DNA of 64,000 bases from Adiantum capillus-veneris. Lineage: Eukaryota; Streptophyta; Polypodiopsida; Polypodiales; Pteridaceae. Where the stretch lies: the NCBI GenBank assembly GCA_014529385.2, contig CM043957.1:89862881-89926880 (forward strand), read 5' to 3'. Both the position numbers and the translations under genes were made by a program. The notes below the pieces were generated by a model. The model did no database searches and was not told where the DNA came from. It saw nothing but the letters and a program-made list of their open reading frames with translations. Of the stretch, positions 44,702 to 56,581 are shown piece after piece. The number at the start of each line of letters is the position of its first letter. Positions within the stretch are counted from its first letter, which is position 1.

Positions 44702-47700
44702 TCAGTCCACAAAGGGGAGTAAGCCCAAAGCTTTGCGGAAAGCTTCAAGCTTCTCACGAGACAATGCCTTTGTGAAAAGATCTGCAAGGTTGTCCTGTGT
44801 TGGCACATAAGCCAAGCTGATCTCTCCTGCTGAGAGCCTCTCCCTGACATAGTGGTAATGCACCTCAATGTGCTTTGTGAGAGCATGAAAAACTGGGTTC
44901 CTCGCAACTGCCAATGCGCTCTGACTGTCAGTGTAGATAGTGTTGGCAGTGTCCTGTCCAACACCCAAGTCATCCATAAGGCGTCTGAGCCATACACACT
45001 CAACCGTAGCTGTGAAGACTGCCCTGTACTCAGCCTCACAACTCGAAGTGGCCACAGTAGGTTGCTTCTTGCTCAACCATGATATACATGAACTGCCAAG
45101 CATGAAACAAAAACCACTTGTGGACACTCGCGTGTCAAAACAACCAGCCCAATCTGAGTCCGAAAAAGCATGTAAGTCTGGCGGCAATGATCCCCCCTTG
45201 GGATAAAACAAGCCAAGATGTAAAGTGCCACTAAGGTAGCGGAAAATCCTCTTGACAGCCTGCCAATGCTTAGACCCTGGGCTATGCATAAATCTGCTGA
45301 CCTGCGAGACTGCAAACTGAATATCTGGCCTCGTGTTGCATACATAAATGAGGCAGCCAACAGCATTTTGGTAAAGAGTGACATCAGCAGGATCGCCAGC
45401 ATCATGTAGACTCAACTTCAAACCTGTTTCCATGGGAGTGGCAATAGGTTTGCAATCCTCAAGTCTAAACTTACATAGCAATGTCTCTATGTAACTTTTC
45501 TGACACAAGGCAATACCACCATCACACTGCTTAAACTGTATACCCAAGTAATGATGCAACAGCCCCAAATCTTTCATCTTGAAAGTAGCATTCAAATCAG
45601 CCTTAAATTCAGCAATATGTCTCTCATTTGGTCCAGTGATCAGCAAATCATCAACATAAAGAACCACAATGAGAAATACATCATCCTCACGCTTTATATA
45701 CAATGTGCTTTCTGTTGGACTATTACGAAAGCCTCGTTTAACCAAATGAGTGTCAGCTTTCTCATACCAAGCACGAGGAGATTGCTTCAACCCATACAAA
45801 GCCTTCTTACATTTGCACACTTTGTCCTCTTGTCCGTTTATGACAAAACCGCGAGGCTGCGTTACATAAACTTCCTCAAATATGTCACCATTCAAGAAAG
45901 CAGTAACAATGTCTGATTGATGTACATCCCAACCAAAATCAGCTGCCAATGCACATAGAAAACGCACAGTAGTCATACGACAAGTGGGAGCAAAAGTCTC
46001 TTCATAATCTATGCCTTTTTGTTGTGCATAACCCTTTACAACAAGTCGAGCCTTATGGTGATCGATCTCACCATCCGGCTTGCGTTTCAACTTGTAAACC
46101 CACTTCGTACCAATGGCCTTTTTGCCAGGAGGCAAATCACATAAAGTCCATGTGTCATTCTCTATAAGTGCATCATATTCTGATTTCATGGCAGCAATCC
46201 AATTTTCTGAATTCTGTGCTTCATCAAAAGACAGAGGCTCCTCAACATCATGTAAACTAGACACAGCCAAAGCATAACAATCTAATGCATAAGATGCATG
46301 GCGAGAGCCTGAACGAGTACGACTAGATAAAGGTGCATCCAATTTACTGTCACTCAAAGTGTGCACCAGCCATTTTGGCATACCTCTAGCATGCTCATTT
46401 TCAGCCCTTTCCTCATCAAGTACATCATGTACATCTGCATCAGTAATAGGTTGTTCTAAAACATTTTCAGAAACCCCCATAGGCTGTACATTTGCCTCAT
46501 TGGAACTTACATTCGTATTTCCACCACTGAAAAGAGGCAACAAAGTGTCATAAATGTCCTGTGAGCTTACATTACTGTCTCTAGTACATGATAGCAAGGG
46601 CTGAACAGAATCTTCCACAAGCACTACATCCGGTGAAACTAGAGTACGTTTTGTTTGCGGATGATACAACCTGTAACCTTTGCTTTCAGCACTATAACCA
46701 ACAAAAATACATTTGACAGCCTTATCATCCAATTTTCTGCGTTGCACTTGTGGCACCAAAGCATATGCCAAACAGCCAAAAACACGCATGTGCTCAATAG
46801 AAGGTTTTCTATCATGCCATGCTTCATATGGAGTAATAGACTGCAAAGTTTTCGTAGGACACCTGTTAAGTACATAAGTGGCACACACGATGGCCTCAAG
46901 CCAAAAAGAATGCGGCAAAGCTTGACTTTTGACCATACATCGTGCCATTTCTGTTAGTGACCTGTTTTTCCTCTCAGCAACACCATTTTGCTGAGGTGTA
47001 TAAGGCATTGTACATTGGTGTTTTATCCCACGACTAGCCAGAAATGCATTAAATTCATGAGACATATACTCCCCCCCTCGATCGGAACGGAGGGTGCCCA
47101 TAGTACATTTTGAGACATTTTCAGCCATAGCCAAAAATTGTTTGAAGCACATAAAAACTTCGGACTTCGCTTTAAGCGGAAATACCCACGCATGCCTGGA
47201 GTAATCATCAATGAAAGTCACGAAGTACAGGTAATTGCCCAAGGACGGAGTTTGCATGGGCCCACAAACATCACTATGCACAAGCTGCAACCTGCATGTG
47301 GCCCTAACTGAACCATCCTTTGGAAACTTAGAACGCTGCATTTTACCCAGAATACAGCCTTTACAAACATGTTTGATAGGTGCTTCAAGAGGTGGCAAAG
47401 AAGCAACCATATCAGATTTCTGCAAACGCAACAAACTGGCAAAATTCAGATGACCAAAACGTGCATGCCAAAGTTTTGCATCTGAAATAGCCCTTGAATC
47501 TGCAACAGCATTTGCAAAATTTTGTCCACACTTGTCATACAAAGTGAGCTTATACAGCCCACGGCACAAAAGCCCAGATGCAACAATTTCATCACCAAAA
47601 CTGAGATCATGAACTGTACATCTGTCATCCACAAATTTGACTACAAGTCCAAGTCTAGCAAGTGCGGATACAGACAAGAGATTCTTCTTGATCCCAGGTA

Positions 47701-48988
47701 CATAAAGTGCATCAACAAGTGTGAAGGAACTGCCATTAGCAGCAGTGAGCACAATCTTTCCAACTCCCTGAACTGGATAAGAGGCGTTGTTGGCACAAGT
47801 GACTGAATTCCCATGAGGGACAGACTCGAGAGAGGTAAACAATTCACGATGTGAGGTAATGTGCTTTGTAGCACCACTGTCGAAATACCACACATGTGAA
47901 TCTGCAGCAACTGACAAGCATGCATCATGGACAGCAGGATTGTAAGTGCACTCTGCGCTAAAAGCCCATTCTGCATCAACATCAGCATCACAATCTCCTT
48001 TCACAGAAGACTCAACAATGGCTGCATTTGTAGTGGATCCAGCATTTGCAGTGGAATCACCCTCTTTCTTCTTAGCCTCTTTGGCCTTCAACTTAGGACA
48101 CGACTTGATCAAGTGATCATTGGCTTTACAATAATGGCAACGCATCTTCTTTTTGCCCTTATCACCAGAATTGCCAGACGAAGTGCTGCCAGCAGAAGCA
48201 TTAGGAACATAATTTTTGCCACTCGCAGCAGAACCATAAGAAGTGGCTGCATTACTGTTACCACCCTTTCTTTGAGAAGCAATAAAAGCCTGTTCAACTG
48301 CACGCTGCCTAGTTCTGTTTTTTCTAGAAAGTGACTCTTGCAACAGCACTGTGCATAATGCATCAAACTTGACAACTTCAGGATTTCCTTGGGTCATCAG
48401 TCTCCAAGTACTAGCAAAAGTCTGGTAGGAATCTGGTAAGGCATCAAGAACAGTCTGCACAAGGGAACTGTCCGAAATGACTTCACCTGCAGAAATGAGT
48501 TGCTCATTGATATCCTTGACACTAGCAAGGAAAGTGTCCATATCATCTTCCTCATGCATAATCTTCGACTCTAGCTCTTTACGCAGCAAAGCAATTTTAG
48601 CCTCATTGCGGCTCGCATAAAGACCTGGTAGAATATCCCAAGCCTGTTTTGCAGATTTTGCTGAACGGATGTGAGGAATAATGGTGCGCTTCACAGACAA
48701 CGCAATCAATGCATGAGCCTGCGCATCCTTAACATCCCAACGAGCTTGTTCTGCTGTAGGCAAAACAACTCTAACAGTTGCAATCCTTGCAGCAAGACCT
48801 GCAACATCCTCAACATCGCCTACATCTTCAGAACCAGGACGTACATCAATGCCCTGCACAATGTTCCAGACACCTTTTGACACAAGAACATGTTGCATCA
48901 TATAAGCCCACATAGGGTAGTTGTCCCCATCCAACCTGTCCTCAGCAGCAAACATCTTGAACACATCTGTGTTGTTGTTGTCAGCCAT
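44702..48988 (-). CDS. Copia-A gag-pol polyprotein, intact
   Basis: Single frame, about 1428 residues from MADNNNTDVF at 48988; the frame is open to an upstream Met at 49048 (1448 residues). I prefer the internal Met because the sister copy at 34321 aligns from exactly there. Domains (numbered from 49048): gag 20-280; CCHC knuckle CHYCKANDHLIKSC near 304; protease WYFDSGATKH near 389; pre-integrase LWHARFGHLN near 530; integrase D-D-E in HSDVCGPM, RSDRGGEY and NGVAERKN (about 593, 657, 690); RT with YVDDLLITG near 1131; RNase H with DSDWAGC, SSCEAEYR and YTDSQSAL from about 1296. All catalytic motifs are intact. It makes capsid, protease, integrase and RT/RNase H for copy-and-paste transposition. 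Confidence 0.95.
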   Translation of the reverse strand: MADNNNTDVFKMFAAEDRLDGDNYPMWAYMMQHVLVSKGVWNIVQGIDVRPGSEDVGDVEDVAGLAARIATVRVVLPTAEQARWDVKDAQAHALIALSVKRTIIPHIRSAKSAKQAWDILPGLYASRNEAKIALLRKELESKIMHEEDDMDTFLASVKDINEQLISAGEVISDSSLVQTVLDALPDSYQTFASTWRLMTQGNPEVVKFDALCTVLLQESLSRKNRTRQRAVEQAFIASQRKGGNSNAATSYGSAASGKNYVPNASAGSTSSGNSGDKGKKKMRCHYCKANDHLIKSCPKLKAKEAKKKEGDSTANAGSTTNAAIVESSVKGDCDADVDAEWAFSAECTYNPAVHDACLSVAADSHVWYFDSGATKHITSHRELFTSLESVPHGNSVTCANNASYPVQGVGKIVLTAANGSSFTLVDALYVPGIKKNLLSVSALARLGLVVKFVDDRCTVHDLSFGDEIVASGLLCRGLYKLTLYDKCGQNFANAVADSRAISDAKLWHARFGHLNFASLLRLQKSDMVASLPPLEAPIKHVCKGCILGKMQRSKFPKDGSVRATCRLQLVHSDVCGPMQTPSLGNYLYFVTFIDDYSRHAWVFPLKAKSEVFMCFKQFLAMAENVSKCTMGTLRSDRGGEYMSHEFNAFLASRGIKHQCTMPYTPQQNGVAERKNRSLTEMARCMVKSQALPHSFWLEAIVCATYVLNRCPTKTLQSITPYEAWHDRKPSIEHMRVFGCLAYALVPQVQRRKLDDKAVKCIFVGYSAESKGYRLYHPQTKRTLVSPDVVLVEDSVQPLLSCTRDSNVSSQDIYDTLLPLFSGGNTNVSSNEANVQPMGVSENVLEQPITDADVHDVLDEERAENEHARGMPKWLVHTLSDSKLDAPLSSRTRSGSRHASYALDCYALAVSSLHDVEEPLSFDEAQNSENWIAAMKSEYDALIENDTWTLCDLPPGKKAIGTKWVYKLKRKPDGEIDHHKARLVVKGYAQQKGIDYEETFAPTCRMTTVRFLCALAADFGWDVHQSDIVTAFLNGDIFEEVYVTQPRGFVINGQEDKVCKCKKALYGLKQSPRAWYEKADTHLVKRGFRNSPTESTLYIKREDDVFLIVVLYVDDLLITGPNERHIAEFKADLNATFKMKDLGLLHHYLGIQFKQCDGGIALCQKSYIETLLCKFRLEDCKPIATPMETGLKLSLHDAGDPADVTLYQNAVGCLIYVCNTRPDIQFAVSQVSRFMHSPGSKHWQAVKRIFRYLSGTLHLGLFYPKGGSLPPDLHAFSDSDWAGCFDTRVSTSGFCFMLGSSCISWLSKKQPTVATSSCEAEYRAVFTATVECVWLRRLMDDLGVGQDTANTIYTDSQSALAVARNPVFHALTKHIEVHYHYVRERLSAGEISLAYVPTQDNLADLFTKALSREKLEAFRKALGLLPFVD

Positions 48989-49336
48989 GGTAAATGCTGC
49001 ACCTGATGTGAAAACTGCCCGAAAATAGGAGAAATGGAGCGGGAACAACTTGTGCTATATAGCACAAACCGTAGAAGACTATAAGGCACCTGTTATGCAG
49101 AAAGCGGCACTGACATAAAATCTACACAAAATGACGAAATAGCCTGTGCAGTACTGCCCGTAGTGGAAACGGAGGCCGAAATGAGTCCAAATCAAAATTC
49201 TGAGCAGACCAAGCTCTTTGAGCTTACCCAAAATATTTGTCGACCTGCGAACGCTCACCAAAGCTCACTAAAATCGGAGAAAGTGAGCAGGCGTGTGCTG
49301 GAGCAGCTGGCGACTAAGCCCGGCAGGACGTGACCT
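48989..49336 (-). other. Copia-A leader (intact copy)
   Basis: About 350 bp between primer site and gag. The start of the older copy at 33975-34320 is its homologue. Confidence 0.7.
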
Positions 49337-49348
49337 GCTCTGATACCA
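49337..49348 (-). other. Copia-A primer binding site (intact copy)
   Basis: Minus strand TGGTATCAGAGC, exact initiator-Met type, two bases after the 5' LTR. Confidence 0.92.
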
Positions 49349-49350
49349 AT

Positions 49351-49576
49351 TGTTGGAATTAGGGTTGCAGAGAAACACACACAGCTTGGAGAGGACGAAG
49401 GAAGCTCAAGGCACACAATAGAGAGTGTGTTACTTAGTGTGCTATGGAAAGATAGATAGCCCTAGAGTGATGGGCGTATATACAATGCACAGGGAAAAAA
49501 CCTCCTAAAGAGGGAAAAAATGCCCCGGCGGTCCTAGTGTGTTCACACACATCACTACCACATGTATATGGTAACA
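49351..49576 (-). repeat. Copia-A 5' LTR (intact copy)
   Basis: 226 bp, one G shorter than the 3' LTR and otherwise identical by eye. Confidence 0.95.
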
Positions 49577-52285
49577 CTTTGCCGCCTCTTGAAGCACCTG
49601 TCAAACACATTTGTGAAGGCTGTATTTTGAGTAAGATGCATCGTTCTAAGTTTCCAAAGGATGGTTCAGTTCGGGCTACATGCAGGTTGCAGCTTGTGCA
49701 TAGTGATGTTTGTGGGCCCATGCAAACTCCGTCCTTGGGCAATTACCTTTACTTCGTGACTTTCATTGATGATTACTCCAGGCATGCATGGGTATTTCCG
49801 CTTAAAGCGAAGTCGGAAGTTTTTATGTGCTTCAAACAATTTCTGGCTATGGCTGAAAATGTCTCGAAATGTACTATGGGCACCCTCCGTTCCGATCGAG
49901 GGGGGGAGTATATGTCTCATGAATTCATTGCATTTCTGGCTAGTCGTGGGATAAAAACACCAATGTACAATGCCTTATACACCTCATCAAAATGGTGTTG
50001 CTGAGAGGAAAAACAGGTCACTTACGGAAATGGCACGATGTATGGTCAAAAGTCAAGCTTTGCCGCATTCTTTTTGGCTTGAGGCCATCATGTGTGCCAC
50101 TTATGTACTAAACAGGTGTCCTACGAAAACTTTGCAGTCTATTACTCCATATGAAGCATGGCATGATAGAAAGCCTTCTATTGAGCACATACGTGTTTTT
50201 GGCTATTTGGCATATGCTTTGGTGCCACAAACACAATGCAGAAAATTGGATGATAAGGCTGTCAAATATATTTTTGTTGGTTATAGTGCTGAAAGCAAAG
50301 GTTACAGGTTGTATCATCCACAAACAAAACGTACTCTGGTTTCACCGGATGTAGTGTTTGTGGAAGATTCTGTTCAGCCCTTGCTATCATGTACTAAAGA
50401 CAGTAATGTAAGCTCACAGGACATTTATGACACTTTGTTGCCTCTTTTCTGTGGTGGAAATACGAATGTAAGTTCCAATGAGGCAAATGTACAGCCTATG
50501 GGGGTTTTAAAAATGTTATAGATCAGCCTATTACTGATGCAGATGTACATGATGTACTTAATGAGGAAAGGGCTGAAAATGAGCAGGCTAGAGGTATGCC
50601 AAAATGGATGGTGCACACTTTGCGTGACAGTAAATTCGATGCACCTTTGTCTAGGCGTACTTGTTCAAGCTCTCGCCATGCACCTTATGCATCATATTGT
50701 TATGCTTTGGCTGTGTCTAGCTTACATGATGTTGAGGAGCCTTTGTCTTTGGACGAAGCACAGAATTCAGAAAATTGGATGGCTGCCATGCAATCAGAAT
50801 ATGATGCACTTATAGAAAATGACACATGGACTTTATGTGATTTGCCTCCTGGCAAAAAGGCCATTGGTACGAAGTGGGTTTATAAGTTGAAACGCAAGCC
50901 GGATGGTGGGATCGATTGCCATAAGGCTCGACTTGTTGCAAAGGGTTATGCACAGCAAAAAGGCATAGATTATGAAGAGACTTTTGCTCCCACTTGTCGT
51001 ATGACTACTGTGCGTTTTCTATGTGCATTGGTAGCTCATTTTGGTTGGGATGTACATCAATCAGACATTGTTACTGCTTTCTTGAATGGGGACATATTTG
51101 AGAAAGTTTATGTAACGCAGCCTTGCGGTTTTGTCATAAAAGGACAAGAGGACAAAGTGTGCAGATATAAGAAGGCTTTGTATGGGTTGAAGCAATCTCC
51201 TCGTGCTTGGTATGAGAAAGTTGACGCTCATTTGGTCAAACGAGGTTTTCGTAACAGTCCAACAGAAAGCACATTGTATGTAAAGTGTGAGGGTGATGTA
51301 CTTCTCATTGTGGTTCTTTATGTCGATGATTTGCTGATCATTGGACCAAATGAGAGACATATTGTTGAATTTAAGGCTGATTTGAATGCTACTTTCAAGA
51401 TGAAAGATTTGGGGCTTTTGCATCATTACTTGGGTATACAGTTTAAGTAGTGTGATGGTGGTATTGCCTTGTGTCAGAAAAGTTACATAGAGACATTGCT
51501 ATGTAAGTTTGGACTTGAGGATTGCAACCTATTGCCACTCCCATGGAAACAGGTTTGAAGTTGAGTCTACATGATGCTGGCGATCCTGTTGATGTCACTC
51601 TTTATCAAACTGCTGTTGGCTGCCTCATTTATGTATGCAACACGAGGCCGGATATTCAGTTTGCAATCTCACAGGTCAGCAGATTTATGCATAGCCCAGG
51701 CTCTAAGCATTGGCAGGCTGTCAAGAGGATTTTCCGCTACCTTACTGACACTTTACATCTTAGCTTGTTTTATCCCAAGGGGGGATCATTGCTGCCATAT
51801 TTACATGCTTTTTCGGACTCAGATTGGGCTGGTTGTTTTGACACGCGAGTGTCCACAAGTAGTTTTTGTTTCATGCTTGGCAGTTCATGTATATCATGGT
51901 TGAGCAAGAAGCAACCTATGTGGCCACTTCGAGTTGTGAGGCTGAGTACATGGCAGTCTTCACAGCTACGGTTGAGTGTGTATGGCTCAGACGCCTTATG
52001 ACTGATTTGGGTGTTGGACAGGACACTGCCAACACGATCTACACTGACAGTCAAAGCGCATTGGCAGTTGCGAGGAACCTAGTTTTTCATGCTCGCACAA
52101 AGCACATTGAGGTGCATTACCACTATGTCAGGGAGAGGTCCTTAGCAGGAGAGATCAGCTTGGCTTATGTGCCAACACAGGACAACCTTGCAGATCTTTT
52201 CACAAAGGCATTGTCTCGTGAGAAGCTTGAAGCTTTCCGCAAAGCTTTAGTCTTACTCTCCTTTGTGGACTTGTCATGTCCTTAG
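49577..52285 (+). pseudogene. Copia-A INT-RT-RNase H, second segment
   Basis: Resumes after the CTTTG duplication at PPLEAPVKH and runs to the family C-terminus. Integrase carries the same extra A in GGGATAAAAACACC (49951) and the same GVLKML-stop (50512-50520) as the first segment. RT (50596-51450, 284 open codons) has TFAPTCRMTTVRF and VVLYVDDLLIIG. Then a stop (FK-stop-CDGG), a frameshift near 51525, RNase H with a one-base loss near 51920, and the C-terminus near 52285. From about 49650 to 50890 it is almost identical to 35960-37208, although the sequence just before this is clearly more diverged. Confidence 0.9.
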
Positions 52286-52348
52286 GGCATGGCACTTCGG
52301 TTTATTCATGTGCTAGCTCTCGTTCACCGCATCACTCCAGGAGGGATT

Positions 52349-52575
52349 TGTTACCATATACATGTGGTAGTGATGTGTGTGAACACACTAGGACTGGCGG
52401 GGCATATTTTCCCTCTTTAGGAGGTTTTTTTCCCCGAGCATTGTATATACGCCCATCGCTCTAGGGCTATCTATCTTTCCATTGCACACTAAGTAACACA
52501 CTCTCTATTCTGTGCCTTGAGCTTCCTTCGTCTTCTCCAAGCTGTGTGCGTTTCTCTGCAACCCTAATTCCAACA
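52349..52575 (+). repeat. Copia-A 3' LTR (older copy)
   Basis: 227 bp, TGTTACCATATACATG to AATTCCAACA, preceded by the purine tract CCAGGAGGGATT (52337-52348) and followed by CTATC. It differs at several positions from its partner at 33732, so this insertion is older than the intact one. Confidence 0.93.
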
Positions 52576-53521
52576 CTATCGGGATGTTATCCTCAAGTTG
52601 AAAGGCTTAGATAACTTTTAGCAAGTACGGGGATTTATACGTGGTCTGACACCAGAGCTTAAGAAGCACGTCAAGACCCAAGACCCTAAAACACTTGAGG
52701 AAGCCGTAGTGAAAGCACATATTCACGATGATCCAGATGAAAAGAAATCACATCATAATCACGTGCCTGCTAATACACATGGTAATACACGCATAGAGTA
52801 TGGGCACAATAAAAGGAAATTTATAGTAGCCAATTCAGAAGCATCTAAAAAACCCAAGGGGTCCAAAGGTCCTCTGTCTCCTGAGGACTTTGATAAAGCT
52901 AAGAAAGAGAAATTATGTTTTCAATGTTTAGGAAGCGGTCATGGCAAAAAGGATTGTCCCAAGGGGAAATCTGCTGCTCATGGCAAGGAGAAAGCAGTGC
53001 ACACGGTGCAACTGCTGCCTCTTGAGTCTTCCTCACGATTCTCTATAGTGGAAGTAACACACACTGAGGTGGTGCATGAATGCTCTCTTACAACTTCCAT
53101 GTGGCAACAGACCTTCGAACCACATGAGTTAGTACGCATGCACGGATCTCTGCAAGGGCACAAGGTGCACATCTTGGTAGATGACAGTGCTACTCACAAT
53201 TTTATCAATTACGGATTGGTGAAAAAACTCAAATTGCCTCAAACTCCGAGTACCCACCACTACAAGGTAGCAATGATGAATGGACATGATACCGAAATCT
53301 GGGATACTCAAGTCCGAGCTGTTCCGTTGGAAGTACAAGGTTACTCCGCATCCTTGGATTTTCAGGTTATGGAGAGGGCAGACGTGGTCCTTGGTAGGGA
53401 ATGGTTGCATAGCCTAGGACCATCACTGAAGCATAGCTATGAGCACAACAGCTTGATGTTCGAATCCCATGGCGCACATGTGTTGTTGTTAGGAGAGAAG
53501 GATGTACCTTTTCACCATTGA
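52576..53521 (+). pseudogene. Gypsy-A gag end and protease
   Basis: Continues gag codons HYRDVILKLKGLDNF, then a TAG (52618-52620), then RGFIRGLTPELKKHVKTQD. The zinc knuckle is CFQCLGSGHGKKDC. The retropepsin core reads ILVDDSATHNFI where gypsy proteases have D-S-G or D-D-G before Ala-Thr-His-Asn; the Gly is Ser here. The C-terminal block VVLGREWLHSLGPSL is typical of gypsy protease. Open from 52621 to 53521. Confidence 0.88.
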
Positions 53522-56500
53522 TATGTACAACTGAGCTTATGCAACTCGTTCCTGATAATGAAATAGATCAAGTTTTCTTGTGTTACTCATTGTCTCATTT
53601 TCTCTCTAGCATTGAATCTGTTGAACATTCCTCAACGCTGCATGCTTCTCTCTCATCTCTTCCACCAGTGGCTACTTCCAAACAAGCAAATGTTGCTAGT
53701 AAGTTACAAAACATTTCAAAGGAATTTGAAGATGTTTTTCCTAATGATTTGCCACCAAGATTACCACCGACACGATTGGTGCAACATAGCATCGATGTGG
53801 TTGCAGGTAGTAAACCTGTCAGTAAACCGCCCTACCGTATGAGTTACTCTCTGAAGCTGCTAAGATGGAACGTCTGCTTGCTGACTACCTTAGAAGAGGG
53901 TTTATCCAACCCAGTTCTTCACCATGGGCTTCTCCTATCCTATTAGTGAAGAAAAAAGACGACAATATGCGCATGTGCGTAGACTATCGTTGCTTAAATG
54001 CGGTTACTGTTAAGAACAAGTACCCATCGCCAAGCGTGGATGAGTTGTTCAACAAACTCACACATGCTCGTATTTTTACGAAAATAGACTTGCGGTCAGG
54101 TTATCACCAAGTCCGTGATATACCCAAAACTATATTCCGAACAAGGTTTGGACACTACGAGTTATCGGTGATGCCCTTTGGGTTAACCAATGCGCCCGCA
54201 ACATTCATGACACTTATGGATAGTGTCTTGAAGCCGTATTTGGGCAAATTTGTCATCGTTTTTCTCAATGACATTCTAGTCTACAGTGCTTCTTAAGAAG
54301 AACACTTACAACATCTAAGGTAGGTATTCGAATTGTTACGAACAAATAAATTATATGACAAGGAATCTAAGTGTGATTTTTTGAAAGAAGAAATTCACTA
54401 TCTTGGGCATGTTATTTCAGCTAATGGGCTATATATGGATCAATCCAAAGTGGATACAATCCGACACTGGCCTTCTCCTAAAAATCTGGAAGAGTCACAT
54501 ATTTTTTTAGGATTTGTAGGTTTTTACCGAAGGTTCGTAAAGACGGATCAACTGAAAGACAAAGCCAAAGCTTTTCCGTGGGGACCCGCTCAACAACACA
54601 ATTTCTATACGCTCAAGGATGCATTAGCTACAGCTCCCATACTAGCTATTGTAGATCCTTTGAAACCGTTCGTTTTGGAAATGGATGCCAGTGACCATGT
54701 TATTGGAGCAGTCCTGTTACAAGATGGACGATCAATTGCATTTGAAAGCAAGAAGCTTGATGCAGCTCAACAGAACTACTCTGCTTATGAGCACAAACTC
54801 TATGCAATAGTGTCTGCCTTAAAAACATGGCGGCATTATTTGTATGGTGCTCAGTTTGAGATTGTGTTTGACCATGAAAGCATCAAATGGTTTACACAAC
54901 AAACTGATTTGAAAGGTCGAAAAGCCAGGTGGACCGAGATTCATAGGAATATGACGCCAAGCTCAGGTATTGTAAAGGACGATACAATGTGGTGGCTGAC
55001 GCTCTAAGTCGTATGCCGGAGATCAATTCTCTCTTGTTCACGAAACTTCGTAGTGAATTTTTGGATTCTCTCAAAGTCAAATATGAGCATGATGAAGCAT
55101 ATTCCAAAGTGTGGAGCCATGTACAAATGAGGGATCCTTCTCACTCCAATGATGGTAGTGTAACGTTAACCTCCACACATAGTTCTCCTCTATCGAGTGA
55201 TAAACTATAGCAATGGAAGCATTTCACCATCGACAATGGGTACCTACTCCATAAGGGGAGAGTTTGTGTACCGACGGACACAGACATTCGGCGCCAAATT
55301 CTTTACGAATGTCATGATAGTCCAAGTGCAGGGCACCCGGGTACTAGAAAGACTTATGCTCTCGTACGATGATAGTTTTACTAGCCACGTTCATGCCTTT
55401 GTTCAAGATTATGTCTTGCATTGCCCAAAATGTCAAGTTAACAAAGCAGAGCGCCTGAAAGCAGGTGGACTCTTACATCCTTTGGAGATTCCCAATGAAA
55501 AATGGGAAAGTATCTCTATGGACTTTATTGTGGGTTTACCAACCACTATATGAGGTCATGACTCGGTATGGGTGGTCGTAGATCGGTCGACTAAACTATG
55601 TAAGTTTATTCCAACCAAATCAACGGTTAAGACTCCAGAACTAGCCAAGTTATTTGTGAACAATCTATACAAGTTGTATGGTTTGCCAAGTAACATTGTC
55701 AGTGATCGTGATCCCAAGTTTAACAGTCATTTTTGGAGGGTTGTGTTCAAATGATTGGATACACAACTAAACCTTAGTACATCCGATCATCCAAAAACAG
55801 ATGGTTAGATTGAACGAGTTAACCATGTGCTCGAGGATATGCTAAGAGCATTAGCAAAAAACAGTCAGACTGTGAAGAATACTTACCTATTCTCGAGTTT
55901 GCCTACAATAGTGCTAAGCATGTCACAACTGGATTTAGTCCTTTCATGCTCATGTATGGGTTTCAATCTAGGTCACCTGTTACTGTGGGGTTGGCAACCG
56001 AAAAGCTCCAACAGGTTAAGGATTTTCTCCCATACCACATGGATATGCTGAAACTCGCTCGTCAGAATGTCCGACAAGCGCACATCGGTATAAGAAGTAC
56101 GATGATGAGAAACGTCGGCAAATTACCTTGGAGGAAGGGGAGGAAGTATTTTTACGTGTGCCATAACATTCAAAAAGTTTGAAAATTGTGCCAACACCTA
56201 AATTATCTCCCCGATATTGTGGGCCTTTCAAAATACTCAAGCGAGTAGGTGATCGTGCCTACAAATTATTGCTACCTACACATTCTCGTATTCATCCAGT
56301 GTTTCATGTAAGCCGTTTACGTAAGCGGTTACATGGGGACGACAATGTCATTGACCAACAGATTTTGGTTGATTTCGTGAACCTCCTACCTTACCGCATG
56401 AACCTGAACGTATTCTCGACTATCATGATTTATGTACGCATCATTATGTACGTCAACAAGCCTTAATCAAGTGAAAAGATCGACCTGAAGAAAGTGCCAC

Positions 56501-56545
56501 TTGGGAAAACGTCAGTGTTCTTAAGAAGAAGTTCCCCACTTTTAT
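53518..56545 (+). pseudogene. Gypsy-A RT, RNase H, integrase, chromodomain
   Basis: RT begins with PPRLPPTR and a frameshift near 53850. It continues [35 protein letters not shown] and [13 protein letters not shown]; the catalytic block reads [10 protein letters not shown], one of the two Asp being Asn. RNase H (54333-55007) has FVLEMDASDHVIGAVLLQDG. Integrase: zinc region (HCPKCQ), then ISMDFIVGLP, VSDRDPKFNSHFW and HPKTDG-stop-IERVN; catalytic D, D, E are present but stops intervene. Then SPRYCGPFKILKRVGDRAYKL and a chromodomain-like end (PERILDYHDL, QALIK-stop-KDRPEESATWE, Trp codon mutated to TGA). The chromodomain supports a chromovirus. At least eight disabling lesions. Confidence 0.88.
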
Positions 56546-56581
56546 TTTTGAAAACGAAAACTGTTCTTTAAGGGGAAGTAG

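Larger units (their letters stand above)
44400..49576 (-). mobile_element. intact Copia-A retrotransposon
   Basis: 5177 bp, LTRs of 227 and 226 bp that differ by a single G in a homopolymer, perfect TSD CTTTG (44395-44399, 49577-49581), intact primer site and polypurine tract, and one uninterrupted gag-pol frame. It inserted in antisense into the older Copia-A copy between codons for IIASL and PPLEAP. Near-identical LTRs mean a recent insertion, and it is a good candidate for an autonomous, possibly still active element. Confidence 0.95.
33732..52575 (+). mobile_element. Copia-A insertion in Gypsy-A, rearranged
   Basis: The 5' LTR (33732-33957) and 3' LTR (52349-52575) are flanked by CTATC on both sides (33727-33731, 52576-52580), and the gypsy reading frame continues across, so both LTRs belong to one insertion event. 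Inside, the copia sequence is not collinear. It runs gag to mid-RT (34321-37208), then the PLE (37209-43113), then restarts in gag (43121) and runs to the 3' LTR. That second run is split again by the intact antisense Copia-A (44400-49576). The doubled segment, gag codon AFIASQ to RT codon KRKP, is about 2.2 kb. Confidence 0.85.

Noticed and set aside
52978-53410. Antisense frames opposite Gypsy-A protease
   Set aside because: They are shadows of the sense coding strand with no domain or conserved composition.
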